From Brevundimonas intermedia (GTDB lineage: Bacteria > Pseudomonadota > Alphaproteobacteria > Caulobacterales > Caulobacteraceae), in contig NZ_SPVH01000006.1 of NCBI RefSeq assembly GCF_004614235.1, positions 558,001 through 622,000 of the forward strand: a stretch of 64,000 bases of DNA, in the 5' to 3' direction. Position numbers and translations under genes: made by a program. Positions 36,719-44,728 of the stretch are shown here, piece after piece. Numbering within the stretch: position 1 is the stretch's first letter; each line of letters opens with the position of its first letter. The notes beneath the pieces are model-generated. The model did no database searches, was not told the DNA's origin, and worked only from the letters and a program-made list of their open reading frames with translations.

Positions 36719-36921
36719 AGCATTGGATGTCCTCTGGCGATCCCCGGGCGCGAGCTTGGCGTCGAGAGCAGATGGAAATTAGTAATGATATTTCGGGTCT
36801 TCCTCGCGATCCCGAAGTCGACGCCCTAGTGGCAAACTTGGATCTGATGAAGCTATCTGATGAGGAACGTATTCTGGCACTGACGCAATACTTCACTCAG
36901 CTGGCGTCAGGGGGAAGGTAG
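36697..36921 (+). CDS. Small unknown protein at the transposon right end
   Basis: Protein of 74 aa: MGKQPAVKHWMSSGDPRARA at the N-terminus, then an acidic helical tail (LDLMKLSDEERILALTQYFT). It overlaps the last 22 bases of tniQ and is preceded by a GGGGGAGG ribosome site. No family is recognised. The position suggests co-expression with the transposition genes. Confidence 0.55.
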   Translation: MGKQPAVKHWMSSGDPRARAWRREQMEISNDISGLPRDPEVDALVANLDLMKLSDEERILALTQYFTQLASGGR

Positions 36922-37039
36922 CTGTTAAGTGGGGTGCGGATTTAACCGGCCATTTTTAAGTGTTCATCACCAGTGGTGACCATCAAGCATATCGATGCAA
37001 TTCAAGCTGTTGCGAAAATGCCTTTGAATGGTCGCGACA
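36922..37039 (-). repeat. Transposon right end with TnsB-type repeats
   Basis: Read on the minus strand from 37039 the end is TGTCGCGACCATTCAAAG. Core sites matching CCAYYYAA are CCATTCAA at the terminus, ACACTTAA (within 36948-36965, one mismatch) and CCACTTAA (within 36922-36938). Left-end sites share the same core, giving five candidate TnsB sites in all. Confidence 0.75.
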
Positions 37040-37044
37040 ACTAC
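37040..37044 (+). repeat. Target-site duplication, right copy (ACTAC)
   Basis: ACTAC directly after the terminal CGACA of the element. It includes the complement of the TAG stop codon (37041-37043) of the TonB receptor gene, which is therefore preserved by the insertion. Confidence 0.9.
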
Positions 37045-40000
37045 CAACTCACCTCCAATCCCACCGAAAGTTGTCGGCCGGCGGAGCCGATCTGGAGCAG
37101 GCGGGCGGGCGTGCGTTCGTAGGCCAGGTCACGGGTGTCGGTCAGGTTGGTGGCGGCGATGGACAGTCGGGTGCGGGCGTCGATCCGGTAGGTGGCCTGC
37201 GCGTCCAGATAGCCGGCGGGGCCGACGATGAAGGCCGATACGCCGCCGCCCTGCAGGTCGGCCTCGGAGCGGAAGGCGGATCGCCACGACCAGGACAGGT
37301 TGAGCGCGAAGGGGCCGCGTTCCAGGTAGGGATTGATCGACCAGGCGAGGTCGGAGACGCCGGTCAGGCGCTCGCCGCCCGCCAGGCGGCTGTTGGTCCA
37401 GGTGGCGCTGGCCCAGACGCCTAGTCCGCCGCCCAATCGGTGGTGCAAGCCCGCTTCCAGTCCGTCGATCCGGGCCCGGCCGACATTGCGCGGGCGCGAC
37501 ATCAGGACCGGCGCCTGGACCGCCGCGCCGGTTCGGGTCTCGAACGTCAGGGTCTCGACGGCCCAGGTCGCCTGGATGAAGTCGCGGATCGTCTTGTGGA
37601 ACAGGGCCAGGCTGAAACTGGTCCGGCGGCCGGTGACCTCGTATGAGAGATCCAGATTGGTCGAGACATAGGGCGTCAGTTCGGGGTTGCCGCCGATCCC
37701 GCTGAAGATGACGCCCGGTTCGGGGCTGTCGACGGCCGCCTGCCCGTATTGATAGATGGCCGAGACCAGGACGCTGGCGGGCACCGTCGAGGCGCGCAGG
37801 TCGGCCAGGGATGGGCGGGTTATGGTGCGCGACGCCGCCAGGCGCACGACGGCGTCGTCCGCGATGTCGAAGGCGAGGTTCAGGCTGGGCAACAGGATCG
37901 CATCCTCGCCATCGTGGGTCAGGGGCGTGGCCTGCGCCACGCCGCCGACCCCGGCCATGCGCGCGCCCTCGACATGGGTGCGTGTCCCGACCAACCGGAG
38001 ACCCGCGTTGCCGAAATAGGACAGGCCGCCCCCGCGCCCGTCGAAGTCCGCCCGCACATAGGCCGCCGCGACCCGCTCCTCGACGCCGTAGGAGTTCTGC
38101 AGGTCCGAGCCGGTCGGCGTCAGGTCGCCCGGCCGAAACACCACGTCGTCGCGTTCGCCGGGCAGGACGAAGGCGGCGCGCAGCCGGTCGAACGCCGGCG
38201 TGATCCAGGGGCCGGGACGCGCCGCGATCAGGTCGGAAAAGACGTCTCCCGGCGTGGCGCCGTCATAGATGCCGGCGATGTCGCCCTGGCCTTGGCGCAG
38301 GGCCGCGCGTCGGTCGCGGCGCTGATAGTCGCGGCTGCGCGCGCTGAACTGGCCCCCCATCTGAACGGCCGAAAGCCGAAGGCCGCCCCAGGTTTGATCC
38401 AGGGTGCGGCGGGCGTTCAGGACGGCGGTCACGTCCTCGTCGCGAGACTGGACCGCCCTGATGTTCAACTGGGCCAAGACGAGCCGGGAGGGATCGCGCA
38501 GGTCGAAGTCGGTCGTCAGTCGGTCCGTTCGACGGGCGTCGGCGGCGCCCTCCAGATCGAAGGCGTAGGCGACGCCTTCCGGCGACTGGGCCGACAGTCG
38601 CTCCAGCGGCGTGTCGAGCACGGAACGGGCGCTGGAGACGCTGAGGCGTGGGGTCAGCCGCCAGTGCCCGCGCCGCAGTTCGGCGCCCAGCGAGGCAGCG
38701 ACGTTCAGGTGCGACTGGTCCGAGAACTCGGTGTTGTTGTCGATCCGGCCGGCGGCGATCCGGCCCGCCGTGACGACCCCGTCCTGAACCCGCTGAATCG
38801 CCTCCGGCGCCGCCAGCCGCTCGCCCAGGCCGAAGACCAGCCGGTCCTCACGTATGGCGTTGTCGAAGGTCGAGACCAGGGCGTCGAGGTCGAGGCGGAG
38901 GTCGGGCGAAACCTGCCAGTCCGCGCCGACGAAGCCGCTGCGGCGGCGTCGATCCTCGCTTTCGACCGTGGTGCGCAGATCGTTGGGAACCGCCAGGGTG
39001 CGGCCGTCCAAGACGATCTCTCCATAGCGCATGACCTGAAACCGGTCGTAGCGGACCGATCTCTGCTCCTGCGAAAGACCGGCGACCAGACCGGCGGAAC
39101 CGCCGGGCGACACCCATCGTCCTCCCACGGACAGATCAGGGCTGATGCGTCCATCGCGCGTCGTGGTCTCGCCGCCCAGCCGCAGCGTCAGGAACCGATC
39201 GCCGTCCAGCCCGCCGGCCGTCTCGATGTCGATGTTGGAGCCGATGCCGCCCTCGGTCAGGTCCGCCGTCGCGGACTTGGTCAGGCGCGCGCCCGCCAGC
39301 AGATCGACGGACAGGGCGCGAAACCGGAACTGCCGCCCGCTCTGGGTCGAGTTGCGGATGTTCTCGTTGAAGGCCACGGGCGCGCCGTTCAGGGTCACGG
39401 ACTGGAACAGCGGCCCCAGACCCCGCACGCTGACGAACTGACCCTCGCCGACCTCGCGTTCGATGGCTACGCCCGGCACGCGCTGCAGGGCCTCGGCCAG
39501 ATTGGCGGACGGCAGGTCGCCGATCCGTTCGGACGACAGGCCGTCGGAGATGACGTCGGCGTCGCGCTTTCGCCGTAAGGCTTCGTCGATCCGGTCCGAC
39601 AGGCGGCCGACGACCTCGACCGCTTCCAGTTCGGTCGTTTCGGGCGGGGGCGGCGCGGCCGGGCGTACTGTCGGGGCGACGGCCCAGATGCGCACGCCCC
39701 GCGACCCGATGAAGCGATAACGCAGGTCGGTCCCCTCCAGCATCCGCACCAGGGCGGCGCGCCAGCTCATCCGTCCGTTGACGGCGCGCGTGCGCACGTC
39801 CCGGCCGGGACGTTGGACGAAGGCCAGTTCGCACCCCGCCTCCAGGCACAGGCGCAACAGGGTGGAGGAGGCGTCCTGGCCGGCGATGTCGAAGGCCTGA
39901 ACGCGCGACCCGGATTGGGCCCAAGCCTGGTGTGCAAAGGCCGGCTGGGCGAGCGCCGAGATCACGGCGACGGTCGCAAATCCGCAGACGACGCGCCATG

Positions 40001-40046
40001 GCTTGCGTTGCACGCCGGCGGGCAGCGATGCAGCGAGCGGTTTCAA
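37041..40046 (-). CDS. TonB-dependent receptor with STN signalling domain
   Basis: Protein of 1001 aa. After a signal peptide (VISALAQPAFAHQAWAQ) comes a secretin/TonB short N-terminal (STN) domain, residues about 45-125, which signals to FecR-like proteins. The plug follows (LAEALQRVPGVAIEREVGEG, FVSVRGLG), then a 22-strand barrel ending QLSVGLEVSW. Sequence resembles the Xanthomonas/Caulobacter receptor group. It is the third gene of a FecI-FecR-receptor set and probably imports a ferric complex or other large nutrient; the ligand is unknown. The Tn7-like element abuts its stop codon. Confidence 0.92.
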   Translation of the reverse strand: MKPLAASLPAGVQRKPWRVVCGFATVAVISALAQPAFAHQAWAQSGSRVQAFDIAGQDASSTLLRLCLEAGCELAFVQRPGRDVRTRAVNGRMSWRAALVRMLEGTDLRYRFIGSRGVRIWAVAPTVRPAAPPPPETTELEAVEVVGRLSDRIDEALRRKRDADVISDGLSSERIGDLPSANLAEALQRVPGVAIEREVGEGQFVSVRGLGPLFQSVTLNGAPVAFNENIRNSTQSGRQFRFRALSVDLLAGARLTKSATADLTEGGIGSNIDIETAGGLDGDRFLTLRLGGETTTRDGRISPDLSVGGRWVSPGGSAGLVAGLSQEQRSVRYDRFQVMRYGEIVLDGRTLAVPNDLRTTVESEDRRRRSGFVGADWQVSPDLRLDLDALVSTFDNAIREDRLVFGLGERLAAPEAIQRVQDGVVTAGRIAAGRIDNNTEFSDQSHLNVAASLGAELRRGHWRLTPRLSVSSARSVLDTPLERLSAQSPEGVAYAFDLEGAADARRTDRLTTDFDLRDPSRLVLAQLNIRAVQSRDEDVTAVLNARRTLDQTWGGLRLSAVQMGGQFSARSRDYQRRDRRAALRQGQGDIAGIYDGATPGDVFSDLIAARPGPWITPAFDRLRAAFVLPGERDDVVFRPGDLTPTGSDLQNSYGVEERVAAAYVRADFDGRGGGLSYFGNAGLRLVGTRTHVEGARMAGVGGVAQATPLTHDGEDAILLPSLNLAFDIADDAVVRLAASRTITRPSLADLRASTVPASVLVSAIYQYGQAAVDSPEPGVIFSGIGGNPELTPYVSTNLDLSYEVTGRRTSFSLALFHKTIRDFIQATWAVETLTFETRTGAAVQAPVLMSRPRNVGRARIDGLEAGLHHRLGGGLGVWASATWTNSRLAGGERLTGVSDLAWSINPYLERGPFALNLSWSWRSAFRSEADLQGGGVSAFIVGPAGYLDAQATYRIDARTRLSIAATNLTDTRDLAYERTPARLLQIGSAGRQLSVGLEVSW

Positions 40047-40118
40047 ACAGCGAGCCTCGGGGAGATGGTCCGTGAAGCCCTTAGCGCAGTCCCATGACAG
40101 GTCTGCGATACGGCCGCC

Positions 40119-41108
40119 TCACTCCGCGCGGATCAGCCGTCGGCCGTCTTCGTCCTGCACGATGCGGATCGGCAGCAGGGCCGCCATCCGGTCCTCCAGC
40201 GCATCCTCGCCCTCAAGCGGCAGGATCACCGTCACGCGCGTCCGGCCAAGCGCAGGATCGGCCAGGACCAGGGGATGGTCCGAGTAACGGGCGACGGCGA
40301 CGACCACGGCCGACAGGGGCGCATCCTGGAACACCAGGCGACGCTTGCGCCAGGCCGTCGCCATCTCGACGTCGGCGGCGGTCTTGCGGATGCCCGGCTT
40401 GCCCGGCTGGAAGTCCGCGCGTTCGCCTGGCGACAGCGTCAGGGCGCCGTCCAGCGCACCTTTGGCCGTCGCGTCGCGCGTCCCGACCGCGACGCGACCC
40501 TGCAACAACGAAATCTGCGCGCCGTCGCCGGTCAGGGCTGTGACGAAGCGCGTGCCGGTCACGATCACCCGACGATCCCCGACCGCCACCTGGAAGGGAC
40601 GGGCGGCGTTGTGGGCCACCTCGAAATAGGCTGCGCCCCGCTCCAGCGTCGCACGGCGCGCGTCGTCGCCCAGGTTCACGCGAATGGCGGACCCGGCGTC
40701 CAGCGTCACGCGCGATCCGTCGTCCAGGGCGATGTCGGTGATCCGGCCGGGCGCCGCCTCGTAAAGCCGACCCTGTTCGGCGCCCTTCAACATCGGGACC
40801 AGGACGACGGCGGCGGCGACGGCCGCCACGGCGAGACCCGACGCCAGCAGGGGGCGGCGCGTCACCGACTTGCGCTCGGGGCGACGCAGGGCCGCCAGAT
40901 CGCCGGCGAAGGCGCTGCGCAGGGGCTCCAGCGCGGCGTGGTCGGCCTTGGCCTGTTCATACTGACGCAGATGGTCGGGGTCGGCCTCCAGCCATGCCAT
41001 CAGGCCCGCCTGTTCGCGCGCGCCCGAGCCCGGCCGCGCCATGCGGGCCAGCCACGCCTCGGCCGTCCTTGGACGAGCGGCGATCAGGATGTTCAGGCGC
41101 TCCAGCAT
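40119..41108 (-). CDS. FecR-family transmembrane anti-sigma regulator
   Basis: Protein of 329 aa. The N-terminal DUF4880-type cytoplasmic segment (AEAWLARMARPGSGAREQAGLMAWLEADP) contacts the sigma factor. A single membrane helix lies near residues 86-106 (LLASGLAVAAVAAAVVLVPM), then the periplasmic FecR domain (DIALDDGSRVTLDAGSAIRV, GTRFVTAL). It relays receptor occupancy through the STN domain to the ECF sigma factor encoded just upstream. Confidence 0.92.
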   Translation of the reverse strand: MLERLNILIAARPRTAEAWLARMARPGSGAREQAGLMAWLEADPDHLRQYEQAKADHAALEPLRSAFAGDLAALRRPERKSVTRRPLLASGLAVAAVAAAVVLVPMLKGAEQGRLYEAAPGRITDIALDDGSRVTLDAGSAIRVNLGDDARRATLERGAAYFEVAHNAARPFQVAVGDRRVIVTGTRFVTALTGDGAQISLLQGRVAVGTRDATAKGALDGALTLSPGERADFQPGKPGIRKTAADVEMATAWRKRRLVFQDAPLSAVVVAVARYSDHPLVLADPALGRTRVTVILPLEGEDALEDRMAALLPIRIVQDEDGRRLIRAE

Positions 41109-41195
41109 CAGCGTGGCGATTTCCTTTTACACGCGCGGCGCAGGTCGCCTTTGCGGCCTGCCTCAAAAAGCACAACGATCCAGCGGCGAGACACC

Positions 41196-41684
41196 TCAGT
41201 CGCCCCGCGATTTCTTCAGTTGACGGAGGGCTTCGGCGATATGTTTTTCGACCATGCTGACCGACACGCCCAGTCGTCCGGCGATTTGGCGATAGGTCAA
41301 AGCCTCGAACCGATGCAGCAGGAAGGCGTCGCGGGTCTTGGGCGGCAGGGCCCGGATCACGGCGGCGGCGGCGGCCAAATCCTGTCGGCGGATCAGGCCC
41401 GTCTCGGCGTCGGGCGTCTCGCTGGCGATCGCGCGCGGGCCCTTGTCCAGGTCGTGGATGTCATGGGCGCTGCGTCGCGCGCTCTCGCGTCCGTGGGCCT
41501 TCCAGCGGTCGAGCTGGATGTTGCGGGCGATGACGAACAGCAGGGGGCGGGCGTCGGCGCTGTTCAGGTCGTGGCCGGCGCGGTGGAAGCGCACGAAGGC
41601 CTCCTGAACCACGTCCTCGGCGTCGCCGCCGCCGCGGGTCTTGCGCAGCAGATAGGCGACCAGATCGGCCCGCAGACGGTTCAC
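41196..41684 (-). CDS. ECF sigma factor, FecI type
   Basis: Protein of about 162 aa. Region 2 is seen in GDAEDVVQEAFVRFHRAG and RPLLFVIARNIQLDRWK, region 4 in ALPPKTRDAFLLHRFEALTYRQIAGRLGVSVSMVEKHI. I prefer GTG at 41684 because the longer frame from ATG 41777 would contain a strong hairpin (41721-41750) that looks like the terminator of the upstream receptor gene. The gene should direct transcription of the adjacent receptor in response to its ligand. Confidence 0.88.
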   Translation of the reverse strand: MNRLRADLVAYLLRKTRGGGDAEDVVQEAFVRFHRAGHDLNSADARPLLFVIARNIQLDRWKAHGRESARRSAHDIHDLDKGPRAIASETPDAETGLIRRQDLAAAAAVIRALPPKTRDAFLLHRFEALTYRQIAGRLGVSVSMVEKHIAEALRQLKKSRGD

Positions 41685-41720
41685 CTCGGCCTCGATGTCG
41701 GTGTCCGGCGCACGCGCAAA

Positions 41721-41750
41721 GACGCCCCCTCCTGAGAAGGAGGAGGCGTC
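41721..41750 (-). terminator. Hairpin between receptor and fecI-like gene
   Basis: GACGCC/GGCGTC arms continuing as CCTCCT/AGGAGG, 12 of 13 pairs, loop GAGA. It lies 73 bp past the stop of the second TonB receptor gene on the same strand and just upstream of the preferred sigma-factor start. On the minus strand it is followed by TTTG, so the U-run is short. Confidence 0.55.
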
Positions 41751-41822
41751 ACGGCGAGGCGAACGCGCGGGGATCACGCGCTCGCCTGACAGTCAGGGCA
41801 GGGGTTCAGGTCCACGAACGGA

Positions 41823-44588
41823 TCAGAACTCCATCCGCAGGCCCAGATTGATCCGGCGTCCCGACATTTCGTACATCGTGGGGAAGGACGGATCCATCGT
41901 GTAGCCCTTCGTCGCCTCGTCGGTGACGTTGATGCCTTCCAGGTTGATCTGGATGGCGTCGGTCACGCGATAGCTGGCCGACAGATCGACCTGGCCGTAA
42001 CCCTCGCGCCAGATCGGATACATTTCGTAGCCGATGGCTTCGACGTATTTGTCCTTGAAGTTGTAGGACGCCCGCGCCTGGAACCTGGCGTTCTCGTAGA
42101 AGAGGGTGACGTTGTAGGTGTTGTCGGCCAGGCCGACCGGCGGGGTGGGAATGCCCAGCTTCGACGTGCCGGTCAGCGAGCTGTCCAGAACGGTGTAGTT
42201 GGCGTTGATCCCGAACCCTTCCAGCGGCGCGTAGAACTGTCCGAACGGCACCACGGCGACCAACTCGACCCCGCTGACCTCATAGGAGCCCGCCTCGTTG
42301 ATCGGCTGATAGACGTCGAAGGTATAGACGCCGTCGATCGTGCCGTTGGCGTTGTATTTGGTCACGTTCGGCACGGCGCCCGTCAGGGCCTGACGCACCA
42401 CGCCCTCGATCTCCTTCCAGAAGTACGAGACTGCCAGCAGGCCGCCGTCGCCCAGATATTGCTCCAGCCCGACTTCCCACTGTTTGGCGTAGGTCGGCTT
42501 CAGGTTGGGGTTGCCGTCGGTGAAGCGGAACGAGTTGAAGCTGGCCGTGCGCTTGTAGGCCAGGTCGGTTAGGGCCGGGCGGATCAGGGTCTCCGACGCC
42601 GCTGCGCGCAACACCAGGCTGTCGGTCAGTTCGGCCGTGACGTTCAGGCTGGGCAGGACCTTGTCATAGCCGCCGTCGCTGGAAATCGGGGCGGGGGTGA
42701 AGCCGGTCGTGCCGTTCGGGTTCTGGATCTGGTGATAGCCCGACGAGGTGATCGCGGTGTCGACATAGCGCGCCCCGCCGTTGACCGAGACCGGTACCGG
42801 GCCGATGTCAAAGTTCAGGTCCGCCATGGCGTAGAGCGACAGGACCTTTTCCGACACCTCGTAGTAGTCGCCGGGCGTGAACGGCGTGGAGAAGCCGTCG
42901 TAGCGGAAGGTGCGACGGGCATAGTCGTTCGACACCTGGCTCCAGTTCAGATCTCGAATGCTGAAGGCGCCGCCGGGAACCAGTTCGCCGATCGGCGTCA
43001 GTTCGCTTTGCGACATCGGACGGTTCAGATAGTCGACGCGGCCCGGTCCGGTCCCCTGGATGTTCAGGGCGCCGTACTGCCGCTCCTTGGACTTGTCGGT
43101 ATAGCGCGCGCCGAACTGGACGCTGGTCAGGGCCGGGAAGACGTCCAGGCCCAGGTATTTGGTGAAGTCGATCTGAGCGGCGTATTTGTCGTCGGTGATC
43201 TGTTCAAGCGACGTCTCATAGGCCTCGAACAGATAGCTCTGAGGCGAGTTGTACATGTCGATCGAGGCGGAGTTGGCGCTCTGGATCGTCTCGCCGCCGT
43301 CGGCGGTCCAGCGCGTCCGCGACGGCGCATAGGCGACGTGCTTCAGGTTTGAGTAGTCCAGCGTCTTCTCGGCGCCGGAATAGCCGGCCAGGGCGTGCAG
43401 CTTCCAGCTGTCGCCGCTCCAGTTCAGCTCGGTCCCGAACTGGCGATAGTCCGTCTCGTTGATCTGCTCCTTGCTGAGCATCTCGTGCTGGGTGGCGGTG
43501 TATGAAACGTCGCGCAGCACCACCATGCCGTAGTCGGCCAGGGTGGTCTTGTCGTACTCGTGGATCGTCTCCAGCGTGGAGCGGCTGGAGGCCGAATAGG
43601 CGGCCGCATCATACTGGTCTTCGGTGGTCTCGTAGCGGCCGATCAGGGCGTCGAACGCCAGGCTGAACTCAGCCGACGGCCGATACTGCAGCGAAAGAGA
43701 GCCGCCCCACTGGTCCTGGGTGTTCAGATAGGCGCGATCGCCGACCTTGTCCTGGAAGATGATCCGGTCGGTCTCGGCGGCGTTGGCGCGGTTCTGGACG
43801 ATGACGCCGGCGTCGCGCGCCAGGACGGCCTGCGCCTGGGTTCCTCGCGTGCCGCTGGCGCTGAGGAAACGCGTCAGGGGACGGAAGTTGATGCCCGATT
43901 CCGAGTCCGTGCGGTTGGTCCGGCGTGCGGTCGAGAAGGACACCAGCGCGCCCCAGTCGCCCCAGGTGTCGCTGGCCAGGAAGGACAGTTTCGGATCGGT
44001 CTTTTCCGAGATGGAGTTGTAGGCGCCCTCGGCCGCGGCCACGACGCGACGCCCCTCGTAGTCGAACGGACGCGCGGTCGAGATATTGACCGAACCGGCG
44101 ATGCCGCCTTCCTCGTCCGCTGCCCGAGGGGACTTCTGGACCGTGACCTGCTGGATGATTTCCGAGGCGAAGATGTCGAACTCGACATCGCGGCCGCCGC
44201 TGCCCGAGGCGGTCGCCAGGCCGTTGATGGAGACAAAGGTGAACTCGCTGGGCAGGCCGCGCACCGACACGCGCTGGCCCAGGCCCCTGTTGCGTTCGAT
44301 GGTCACGCCGGGGATGCGCTGCAGCGCCTCCGCCAGGTTCTGCTCGGGGAAGTTGGCCACGTCGGTCGCCACGATCGAGTCGGAGAAGCCGACCGTCTTG
44401 CGCTTGATGTCGACGGCCTCTTCCAGGCTGCGGCGATAGCTGCCGGTGACGATGATCTCGTCGACCTGAGACACATCTGCCTGAGCCGGGGCCTGGGTCG
44501 AGACTTGATCGGCCGTTTGCGCAAACGCGGCGAATGGCGAGACGGCCGCGACGACCAGCGCCGTCGTGCCGAGAATTCGGTTCTTCAT
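41823..44588 (-). CDS. TonB-dependent receptor
   Basis: Protein of 921 aa. Signal peptide (MKNRILGTTALVVAAVSPFA), TonB-box-like DEIIVTGSYRRSL, plug domain (LAEALQRIPGVTIERNRGLG, RVSVRGLPSEF) and barrel ending RRINLGLRMEF. There is no STN domain, so it is not a signalling receptor. It follows the phospholipase/phosphatase gene by 140 bp on the same strand, which suggests uptake of a product released by that enzyme (inference). Confidence 0.93.
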   Translation of the reverse strand: MKNRILGTTALVVAAVSPFAAFAQTADQVSTQAPAQADVSQVDEIIVTGSYRRSLEEAVDIKRKTVGFSDSIVATDVANFPEQNLAEALQRIPGVTIERNRGLGQRVSVRGLPSEFTFVSINGLATASGSGGRDVEFDIFASEIIQQVTVQKSPRAADEEGGIAGSVNISTARPFDYEGRRVVAAAEGAYNSISEKTDPKLSFLASDTWGDWGALVSFSTARRTNRTDSESGINFRPLTRFLSASGTRGTQAQAVLARDAGVIVQNRANAAETDRIIFQDKVGDRAYLNTQDQWGGSLSLQYRPSAEFSLAFDALIGRYETTEDQYDAAAYSASSRSTLETIHEYDKTTLADYGMVVLRDVSYTATQHEMLSKEQINETDYRQFGTELNWSGDSWKLHALAGYSGAEKTLDYSNLKHVAYAPSRTRWTADGGETIQSANSASIDMYNSPQSYLFEAYETSLEQITDDKYAAQIDFTKYLGLDVFPALTSVQFGARYTDKSKERQYGALNIQGTGPGRVDYLNRPMSQSELTPIGELVPGGAFSIRDLNWSQVSNDYARRTFRYDGFSTPFTPGDYYEVSEKVLSLYAMADLNFDIGPVPVSVNGGARYVDTAITSSGYHQIQNPNGTTGFTPAPISSDGGYDKVLPSLNVTAELTDSLVLRAAASETLIRPALTDLAYKRTASFNSFRFTDGNPNLKPTYAKQWEVGLEQYLGDGGLLAVSYFWKEIEGVVRQALTGAVPNVTKYNANGTIDGVYTFDVYQPINEAGSYEVSGVELVAVVPFGQFYAPLEGFGINANYTVLDSSLTGTSKLGIPTPPVGLADNTYNVTLFYENARFQARASYNFKDKYVEAIGYEMYPIWREGYGQVDLSASYRVTDAIQINLEGINVTDEATKGYTMDPSFPTMYEMSGRRINLGLRMEF

Positions 44589-44728
44589 TTGGACTACCCC
44601 CAGAGAGCTTGACGCGTTTCACCCGCGAAACACATCGACCGGCCATGGCGTCACGCCGGCCGATCTACCGCCCTCAACGACGGCGTCACCCCGCCCCTCA
44701 GCGTGTGACAGCCGATTTCATCCAATGT

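Larger units (their letters stand above)
16998..37039 (+). mobile_element. Tn7-like transposon (TnsABC + TniQ) with defence-like cargo
   Basis: Complete element of 20,042 bp. The terminal inverted repeats begin TGTCG and end CGACA; 12 of the first 16 bases match between ends. It is flanked by the 5-bp direct repeat ACTAC. Genes tnsA (30834), tnsB, tnsC and tniQ overlap in one operon that runs toward the end distal to the tRNA. Cargo lies at 17121-30203. There is no TnsE, Cas gene, CRISPR or phage integrase, so TniQ is the only visible target selector. By eye the GC is lower than in the flanks. All four transposition genes look intact, so it may still be active. Confidence 0.92.

Noticed and set aside
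16998..37039. CRISPR-associated transposon
   Set aside because: The TnsABC/TniQ set prompted a look for Cas8/Cas5/Cas7/Cas6, Cas12k and repeat-spacer arrays. None is visible; the only small Cas2-sized protein (23843-24142) lacks Cas2 catalytic features and context.
16993..37044. Integrase-type genomic island at a tRNA gene
   Set aside because: No tyrosine or serine recombinase is present, and the repeat is a 5-bp duplication, not a copy of the tRNA 3' end. The DDE transposase set and the ends fit a Tn7-like element instead.
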